Source of the DNA: JANOGU01 sp964499865
Lineage (GTDB): Bacteria; Pseudomonadota; Alphaproteobacteria; Rhodobacterales; Rhodobacteraceae
Direction of reading: 5' to 3'
NCBI GenBank assembly: GCA_964499865.1
Contig: CAZCPY010000096.1
Coordinates: 1 to 11,602 of the forward strand
Length of the DNA: 11,602 nucleotides
Position 1 is the stretch's first letter; each line of letters begins with the position of its first letter. Under the pieces are notes generated by a model. It did not search any database. It saw only the letters and a list, made by a program, of their open reading frames with translations, and was not told the DNA's origin. This document shows, one piece after another, positions 6,681 to 11,602 of the stretch. Position numbers and translations under genes: made by a program.

Positions 6681-7196
6681 ATGACCGGACGTATCGCAGC
6701 GATGATTCTGTTGGCCAGCGGCCTGGCCGCGGGCGCGCTCTTGTGGTGGCTTCAAATCTACGTCTACGTCGACCGCCTGCCCGAGGCTGCGGCGCGCGAC
6801 CAGCGGGTGACGCTGGCCGACGGGTCGGTGGTCGCACTGCCGGTGACCGAGGCCGAGGCGATGGACGGCAACGCCTCGCCCCGCAAGTACCGCGCCTGCC
6901 TGACGCTTGCGCCCGGGGCGCCCGCGGTGGCCGCGATGGCGCCCTACCCGGGCGCCGAGCCGCTGGTCACGCCGGGCTGGTTTTCCTGCTTCGACGCCGC
7001 CGCCATCGGCGCCGCCCTCGATGACGGCACGGCCACCGCCGTGCTGGCCGAGGCCGACCGTCCCTGGGGCTTCGACCGGGTGATGGCGGTGATCGGCGAC
7101 CGCGCCTATGTCTGGCCGCAGACCAACCGCTGCGGTCAGGCCGTGTACTCCGGTGACCCGCTGCCCGCGGGCTGTTCGCCGCCTCCGGAAGGCTGA
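6681..7196 (+). CDS. Single-pass membrane protein, DUF6446-like
   Basis: A 171-residue protein with one N-terminal hydrophobic helix (about 5-27) followed by a soluble domain that is probably periplasmic. I recognise it by pattern as the small DUF6446-type protein that Rhodobacteraceae carry between glyQ and glyS; its function is unknown to me. Likely conserved stretches are SPRKYRACLT (66-75) and PYPGAEPLVTPGWFSCFDAA (88-107). Cysteines at 73, 103, 151 and 165 could form disulfides. No enzyme motif is visible. The ATG lies 2 bases after the methyltransferase stop with no clear Shine-Dalgarno sequence, so translation is probably coupled. It ends 6 bases before glyS. The family name is from memory, and the constant position next to glyS is the main reason for trusting it. 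Confidence 0.75.
   Translation: MTGRIAAMILLASGLAAGALLWWLQIYVYVDRLPEAAARDQRVTLADGSVVALPVTEAEAMDGNASPRKYRACLTLAPGAPAVAAMAPYPGAEPLVTPGWFSCFDAAAIGAALDDGTATAVLAEADRPWGFDRVMAVIGDRAYVWPQTNRCGQAVYSGDPLPAGCSPPPEG
7187..7192 (+). promoter_or_regulatory. Ribosome binding site of glyS
   Basis: GGAAGG at 7187-7192 lies 10 bases before the glyS ATG (7203) and overlaps the last codons of the upstream membrane protein gene. It supports this start. Confidence 0.5.
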
Positions 7197-7202
7197 CCCC
7201 CG

Positions 7203-9470
7203 ATGCCCGACCTGCTGATCGAACTGTTCTCCGAGGACATCCCCGCCCGCATGCAGGCCCGCGCCCGCGACGACCTGCGCCGCCTGGTGACGGATGGCCT
7301 GGTCGAGGCCGGGCTGACCTACGCCCATGCCGCGGCCTTCTCGACCCCGCGCCGCCTGACGCTGGCGGTGGAGGGGCTGACAGCCGCCTCGCGCGCCGTC
7401 CGCGAGGAACGCAAGGGCCCCCGCGCCGACGCGCCCGCGGCCGCGATCGACGGGTTCCTGCGGTCCACGGGGCTGGTGCGCGAGGCGCTGGAGGTCCGCG
7501 AGGTCGGCAAGGCGCAGGTGCTCTTTGCCGTGATCGAACGTCCCGGGCGCCCTGCGGCCGACATCGTGGCCGAGGTCTTGCACAGAACGATCATCGGCTT
7601 TCCCTGGCCCAGGTCGATGCGCTGGGGTTCCGGGTCCTTGCGCTGGGTCCGCCCGCTGCGCCGCATCCTGTGCCTGCTGACCACCGAAGCCGGGGCCGAG
7701 GTCGTGCCCGTGGGGGTGGATGGCCTGACCGCCGGCAACCTGACCGAGGGCCACCGCTTCATGGCGCCGGGCGCCTTCCCCGTCGCGGGGTTCGAGGACT
7801 ACGCAGGCCGCCTGAAACGCGCGAAGGTCATCCTCGATCCGGCCGAACGCGAGGCCGCCATCGCCGCCGACCTGTCATCCCAGGCCTTCGCGCGGGGGCT
7901 GGAGGTGGTGGCGGATGCGGGGCTGATGGCCGAGGTCGCGGGCCTCGTCGAATGGCCGGTGGTGCTGGTGGGCGCCATCGACGACCGCTTCCTGCACCTG
8001 CCGGCAGAGGTCCTGCAGACCTCGATGCGCGAACACCAGAAGTTCTTCTCCCTCAGGAACCCCGCCACCGGCCGGATCGAGGCCTTCGCGACGGTCGCCA
8101 ACCGCGAGACGGCGGACCATGGCGCCACGATCCTGAAGGGCAACCTCAAGGTGCTGGCGGCGCGGCTGTCGGATGCCGCCTTCTTCTGGGACAACGACCT
8201 GCGCGAGGCCCGCGCGGGCATGGGCGCCTGGGCCGAGGGGCTGAAATCGGTCACCTTCCACGCCAAACTCGGGTCGCAGGCCGAACGCGTTGACCGCATC
8301 GCTGCGCTCGCCCGCGAAATCGCGCCCTCGGTGGGTGCCGACCCCGACATTGCCGAACAGGCTGCACGCGTGGCCAAGCTCGACCTGCGCTCGGCCATGG
8401 TGGGCGAGTTTCCCGAACTGCAAGGCATGATGGGCCGCCACTACGCGCTGGCCGCCGGGCACCCGCCCGAAGTGGCCGACGCCGCCCGCGACCACTGGGC
8501 GCCCAGGGGGCCGGACGACGCGGTGCCCGCGGCTCCCGTCTCGGTCGCCGTGGCGCTGGCCGACAAGATCGACACGCTGACCGGCTTCTGGGCCATCGAC
8601 GAGAAACCCACGGGGTCGAAGGACCCGTTCGCGCTTCGGCGGGCGGCGCTGGGGGTGATCCGGCTGGTGGTGGCACGTGGATTGCGCCTTAGCATGTATT
8701 TGCTGACGAATACTGCGCACAAAGCTCATTTGGACACGCGCCTCAAGGCAATGCACGAGAAGAGAGAGGGTCTGCTGGAAGAACTCGATAGCGTGGTCTG
8801 GCACAAAGATGAGATTACCAAAATCAGGCGCACATCGGTCCTAATTGAAAGCGAAGGCGTCATTGTGAGTGGTGATCTGCAACTTGGCACCGCAGTCATT
8901 GTCTACCCGGAGAACGTTGATCTCCTCGCCTTCCTCCACGACCGCCTCAAGGTCTTCCTCAAGGACCAGGGCATCCGCCACGACGTCATCGACGCCTGCC
9001 TTGCCCCGTCGCCGTCTGCGGCGACAAGCGCCGCTGGGCCCGGCAACGACGACCTCACGCTCCTCGTCCGCCAGGCCGAGGCCCTGTCGGCCACGCTCAA
9101 GACCGACGACGGCGCCAACCTCGTCCAGGGCTTCAAGCGCGCCAACAACATCCTCACCCAGGCGGAAGCGAAGGACGGCGTCGAATACAGCTACGGCGCC
9201 GACCCGAAGTTCGCCGAAGACCCGGCGGAAACCGCGCTCTTCACCGCCCTCGACACCGCCGAGGCGCAGATCGCCCCCGCGATGGCACAAGAGGACTTCG
9301 CCGCCGCCATGGCCGCCATGGCGGCGCTCAGGGCCCCCGTCGACGCCTTCTTCACCGCCGTGCAGGTCAACAGCGAAAACCCGATCATCCGCCGCAACCG
9401 CCTGAACCTCTTGCACCGCATCCGGGCCGCCTGCCTGCAGGTCGCGGACCTCACCAGACTCGAAGGCTGA
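7203..9470 (+). CDS. glyS: Glycine-tRNA ligase, beta subunit, with an atypical internal segment
   Basis: Beta subunit of the heterotetrameric glycyl-tRNA synthetase; it supplies most of the tRNA-binding surface. Family blocks in order: N-terminus LLIELFSEDIPARM (4-17); FPWPRSMRWGSGSLRWVRPL; EHQKFFSLRN and ANRET; the HD-like region around VTFHAKLGS (about 350) to GMMGRHYA (about 409); DKIDTLTGFWAI and PTGSKDPFALRRAALG; and the C-terminal DALR-type anticodon-binding region from about 568 (NVDLLAFLHDRLKVFLKDQG) to 755, with PIIRRNRLNLLHRIRA near the end. At 755 residues it is longer than the roughly 690 I remember as typical (E. coli about 689). The excess falls at about residues 493-570, where the DNA abruptly becomes AT-richer. 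All conserved blocks stay in frame, so the gene should be functional. It is the last gene of the glyQ operon, followed by two hairpins. Confidence 0.95.
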   Translation: MPDLLIELFSEDIPARMQARARDDLRRLVTDGLVEAGLTYAHAAAFSTPRRLTLAVEGLTAASRAVREERKGPRADAPAAAIDGFLRSTGLVREALEVREVGKAQVLFAVIERPGRPAADIVAEVLHRTIIGFPWPRSMRWGSGSLRWVRPLRRILCLLTTEAGAEVVPVGVDGLTAGNLTEGHRFMAPGAFPVAGFEDYAGRLKRAKVILDPAEREAAIAADLSSQAFARGLEVVADAGLMAEVAGLVEWPVVLVGAIDDRFLHLPAEVLQTSMREHQKFFSLRNPATGRIEAFATVANRETADHGATILKGNLKVLAARLSDAAFFWDNDLREARAGMGAWAEGLKSVTFHAKLGSQAERVDRIAALAREIAPSVGADPDIAEQAARVAKLDLRSAMVGEFPELQGMMGRHYALAAGHPPEVADAARDHWAPRGPDDAVPAAPVSVAVALADKIDTLTGFWAIDEKPTGSKDPFALRRAALGVIRLVVARGLRLSMYLLTNTAHKAHLDTRLKAMHEKREGLLEELDSVVWHKDEITKIRRTSVLIESEGVIVSGDLQLGTAVIVYPENVDLLAFLHDRLKVFLKDQGIRHDVIDACLAPSPSAATSAAGPGNDDLTLLVRQAEALSATLKTDDGANLVQGFKRANNILTQAEAKDGVEYSYGADPKFAEDPAETALFTALDTAEAQIAPAMAQEDFAAAMAAMAALRAPVDAFFTAVQVNSENPIIRRNRLNLLHRIRAACLQVADLTRLEG
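8681..8912 (+). other. AT-rich in-frame segment within glyS
   Basis: By hand count, 8701-8880 is 51% GC against 68% for 8581-8640 and 65% for 9121-9180. Codons here (CTT, AGC, TTG, AAT, GCT, CTA, GAA, ATT) differ from the C/G-ending choice elsewhere. It encodes about 75 residues: a charged, probably helical part (HLDTRLKAMHEKREGLLEEL and on), then a beta-like part (SVLIESEGVIVSGDLQLG). It sits at the hinge between the HD-like region and the anticodon-binding region. I do not recognise a domain. It may be an acquired insertion or a fast-evolving linker. Confidence 0.6.
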
Positions 9471-9509
9471 CCGCCCCCATCTTCCGATCCCAAGTATCCC
9501 ACGGGGGGT

Positions 9510-9532
9510 GCGGGGGGTGTGAAACCCCCCGC
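9510..9532 (+). terminator. GC-rich hairpin after glyS, possible terminator
   Basis: GCGGGGGG (9510-9517) pairs with CCCCCCGC (9525-9532) around TGTGAAA, an 8-bp stem 40 bases after the glyS stop. No T-tract follows, so intrinsic termination would be weak or of a non-classical type. The preceding bases, ATCTTCCGATCCCAAGTATC and CCACGGGG, resemble a repeated intergenic element I recall from Rhodobacteraceae genomes near gene ends. Confidence 0.5.
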
Positions 9533-9543
9533 TGCAACGGTCC

Positions 9544-9570
9544 CGCAAGCACATCGACAGATGTCTTGCG
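9544..9570 (+). repeat. Bulged 11-bp inverted repeat in front of the PPDK-like gene
   Basis: CGCAAG (9544-9549) pairs with CTTGCG (9565-9570) and ACATC (9551-9555) with GATGT (9560-9564), around a GACA loop, with one bulged C at 9550. The AAAGGA ribosome binding site begins 5 bases after it. It could be an RNA leader hairpin that affects translation, an operator, or a second terminator for glyS. Unlike the neighbouring hairpins it is of mixed base content, so it is unlikely to arise from GC bias alone. Confidence 0.55.
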
Positions 9571-9574
9571 CGAC

Positions 9575-9580
9575 AAAGGA
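9575..9580 (+). promoter_or_regulatory. Ribosome binding site of the PPDK-like gene
   Basis: AAAGGA, 8 bases before the ATG at 9589, is the strongest Shine-Dalgarno match at a start in this window. It favours 9589 over the in-frame GTG at 9616, which has only CAGGGA (9602-9607) in front and would begin MQKHDPL. Confidence 0.55.
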
Positions 9581-9588
9581 TCAGGTGT

Positions 9589-11602
9589 ATGGTCCGCCTG
9601 ACAGGGATTGCCGCAGTGCAGAAACACGACCCCCTTCCCGAGTTCGAGGAGGTGACGCCGTCCGCGCGGATCGCCGCGGCCACGCATGGCTGGCGGGCCA
9701 AGTGCTTGCAGCGGCTGGTGCGGCTGGACCTGCCGGTGCCGGTGACGGTGGCCCTGCCGGCGTCGACGGTCAAGGCCATCGCGACCGGCCAGCGCATCGG
9801 CACGGGCGCGATCCTGGCGCATTTCGGGCCCGACCCGCTGGTGTCCGTCCGCCCCTCGCCGGAAAACCCCGACTGGGGCGGGCCGGCCACGATCCTCAAC
9901 ATCGGGCTGAACCCAGCCCGCCACGCGCTGCTCGTGCAGGCGCGCGGGCAGGCGGTGGCGGACGCGCTGTGGCTGCGGTTCCTGACCGGCTATGCGGTGC
10001 ATGTGGCCCGCCTCGACCCCGATGCCTTCGACGGCCTGACCACGCCCGCCGCGGCGCTGGCCGCCTGGCAGGCCGAGATGGACGCGCCTTTCCCCGATGA
10101 CCCGGCGGTGCAACTGTCCGAGGTGCTGCGGTCGATGGCGCGCGCCTGGGAGGGCACCTCGGCGCGCCTGCTGCGGCAGGCCAAGGGCGCGCCGGAAGGC
10201 GCGGGCCTGGGGCTGGTGGTGCAGGCGATGGCGCAGGGGATCGGGCCCGGCGTCTCGGGGTCGGGCATCATCCACCTGGTCGACCCGGTGACCGGCCAGC
10301 CCCGCGTCACGGGGCGCTTCCGGTCGCAGGCGCAGGACGGATCGGCCCTGCGCGGGCCGGGGGCGATCTACCTCACGCGCGACCCCCGCGGACCGTCGCT
10401 GGAAGATCAGGCGCCGCAGGTGCTCGACCTTCTTGTCGGCGCCGCGGTCACCTGCCGCAAGCGGCTGCGCGAGGAGATGCAGATCGAGTTCACCGTCGAG
10501 GACGGCCGGGTTTCGGTGCTGGATGCGGTCAAGGTGCCGCGGTCGGCACGGGCGGCGCTGCGCATCGCGGTGGCGCTGGCCGACGAGGGGATCATCACCC
10601 GCGACGAGGCGCTCCTGCGGGTGGAACCGCGGGCGCTGTCGGAAATGCTGCACACGCAGGTCGACCCGCGGGCGCCGCGCGATGTGCTGGGCAAGGGCAT
10701 CGCCGCCAGCCCGGGGGCCGCGACGGGGCGGATCGTGTTCTCCTCCGCTGCCGCGCAGGCCAGCCGGGCGCGGGGCGAGCCCTGCATCCTGGTGCGCCGC
10801 GAAACCTCGCCCGAGGACATCCGCGGCATGCATTCGGCCGCAGGCGTGCTGACCGAACGCGGCGGCATGACCAGCCACGCGGCGGTGATCGGCCGCGGCC
10901 TGGGCCTGCCCTGCATCGTGGGGGCAAGCGCCCTGCGTTTCGACGTCAAGGACCGCCGGATCGTGGCACCCGACGGCCGCGTGCTGACGGAAGGCGACAC
11001 GATCACCGTGGACGGCACCACCGGCGAGGTGCTGGCGGGCGCGGCGGAAATGCTGCCGCCCGCGCAGGACGCGGCCTTCCGGCAGTTCCTGGCCTGGGCC
11101 GACGCGGTGCGCGACATCGGCGTGCGCGCCAATGCCGACACCCCCGCCGACGCCGCCACCGCCCGCAGCTTCGAGGCGCAGGGCATCGGGCTGTGCCGCA
11201 CCGAGCACATGTTCTTCGAGGACGACCGGTTGGTCGCGATGCGCGAGATGATCTTCGCCGACACGCCCAAGGACCGGGCCGCGGCGCTGGCGCGCCTGTT
11301 GCCGATCCAGCGCGACGACTTCGTGCAGCTGTTCGAGATCATGGCCGGCCTGCCGGTCTGCATCCGCCTGTTCGACCCGCCGCTGCACGAGTTCTTGCCG
11401 CAGGACCGCGACGGCCTGCGCAGCCTGGCCGAGGCGCTGGACCGGCCCCTGTCCGAGGTGACGCGGCGGGCCGAGGCCTTGTCGGAATTCAACCCGATGC
11501 TGGGGATGCGCGGGGTCCGGCTTGGGGTGGTCTTGCCGGAAATCTACGACATGCAGGCGCAGGCGATCTTCGAGGCCACTGTCGAGGTCGGCCGCCGCGG
11601 CG
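9589..11602 (+). CDS. Pyruvate phosphate dikinase-like PEP-utilising protein (3' end outside window)
   Basis: The first 671 residues of a PPDK-family protein; the window ends inside the C-terminal barrel. PPDK interconverts pyruvate, ATP and Pi with PEP, AMP and PPi through a phosphohistidine. The central swivelling domain is intact: ERGGMTSHAAVIGRG (423-437), with the phosphorylatable His430 and the regulatory-type Thr428. The PEP/pyruvate domain is also PPDK-type: GIGLCRTEHMFFE (532-544), IRLFDPPLHEFLP (592-604, Arg593), NPMLGMRGVRLG (635-646) and PEIYDMQAQAIFEA (650-663). The N-terminal ATP-grasp half looks degenerate against PPDK as I remember it: GGKGANL is HGWRAKC (33-39), the MPGMMDT segment is DWGGPAT (95-101), and the ATP-site LQTR is LDAV (311-314), although SVR (86-88) and IEFT (299-302) remain. 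It may therefore not use ATP normally, so I give no ppdK symbol. The start follows AAAGGA; 9616 is an alternative. Confidence 0.85.
   Translation, partial: MVRLTGIAAVQKHDPLPEFEEVTPSARIAAATHGWRAKCLQRLVRLDLPVPVTVALPASTVKAIATGQRIGTGAILAHFGPDPLVSVRPSPENPDWGGPATILNIGLNPARHALLVQARGQAVADALWLRFLTGYAVHVARLDPDAFDGLTTPAAALAAWQAEMDAPFPDDPAVQLSEVLRSMARAWEGTSARLLRQAKGAPEGAGLGLVVQAMAQGIGPGVSGSGIIHLVDPVTGQPRVTGRFRSQAQDGSALRGPGAIYLTRDPRGPSLEDQAPQVLDLLVGAAVTCRKRLREEMQIEFTVEDGRVSVLDAVKVPRSARAALRIAVALADEGIITRDEALLRVEPRALSEMLHTQVDPRAPRDVLGKGIAASPGAATGRIVFSSAAAQASRARGEPCILVRRETSPEDIRGMHSAAGVLTERGGMTSHAAVIGRGLGLPCIVGASALRFDVKDRRIVAPDGRVLTEGDTITVDGTTGEVLAGAAEMLPPAQDAAFRQFLAWADAVRDIGVRANADTPADAATARSFEAQGIGLCRTEHMFFEDDRLVAMREMIFADTPKDRAAALARLLPIQRDDFVQLFEIMAGLPVCIRLFDPPLHEFLPQDRDGLRSLAEALDRPLSEVTRRAEALSEFNPMLGMRGVRLGVVLPEIYDMQAQAIFEATVEVGRRG

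Noticed and set aside
8681..8912. Intein or insertion sequence inside glyS
   Set aside because: The segment is only about 75 codons, has no intein splice motifs, no terminal inverted repeats that I could see and no transposase; it stays in frame as part of the protein.
8841..9902. A - strand open frame that covers the glyS 3' end and the intergenic gap
   Set aside because: It runs through recognisable glyS and PPDK-like coding sequence and both hairpins; composition is Gly/Arg/Val-rich without motifs. I found no sign that the AT-rich part of glyS is a separate gene on either strand.
9451..11388. Long open frame on the - strand opposite the PPDK-like gene (645 residues)
   Set aside because: Low-complexity His/Arg/Gln-rich translation; the + strand carries clear PPDK-family motifs throughout.

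Overview
The window is chromosomal DNA from a high-GC alphaproteobacterium, most likely a member of the Rhodobacteraceae (Rhodobacter/Paracoccus-like). Three things point there: codons ending almost always in G or C, the order glyQ - small single-pass membrane protein (DUF6446-like) - glyS - PPDK-like gene, and GC-rich intergenic hairpins of a kind I recall from that family. The assignment rests on remembered family features, not on a search.

Layout. 1-182 is non-coding with several GC-rich hairpins. 183-3090 holds two tandem TrkH-type potassium transporter subunits on the + strand, 7 bases apart and probably one transcript. Convergent to them, 3155-4876 on the - strand encodes a secreted protein with a SPOR-like domain, a peptidoglycan-binding domain and a trypsin-like fold whose three catalytic residues all appear to be replaced. 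A 189-base divergent region (4877-5065) separates it from a tight + strand operon: glyQ (5066-5977), an FkbM-type methyltransferase overlapping glyQ by 4 bases (5974-6678), the DUF6446-like protein (6681-7196) and glyS (7203-9470). After a 118-base gap with two hairpins comes a PPDK-like gene (9589 onward), cut by the window end.

How the genes work together. GlyQ and GlyS form the heterotetrameric glycyl-tRNA synthetase; the methyltransferase and the membrane protein lie between its two subunit genes with no room for separate promoters, so they should be co-expressed with it. The TrkH pair supplies membrane pores for K+ uptake; no TrkA-type regulator gene lies in the window. The protease-like protein is probably a periplasmic, cell-wall-associated binding or scaffold protein.

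No mobile element, CRISPR array, tRNA, rRNA or phage gene was seen. This is mostly housekeeping DNA. The points of interest are: an AT-rich in-frame segment in glyS that seems to explain its extra length; a pseudo-protease; a PPDK-like protein whose ATP-grasp half looks degenerate while its His and PEP-binding parts are intact; and a bulged inverted repeat directly before the PPDK-like gene's ribosome binding site.
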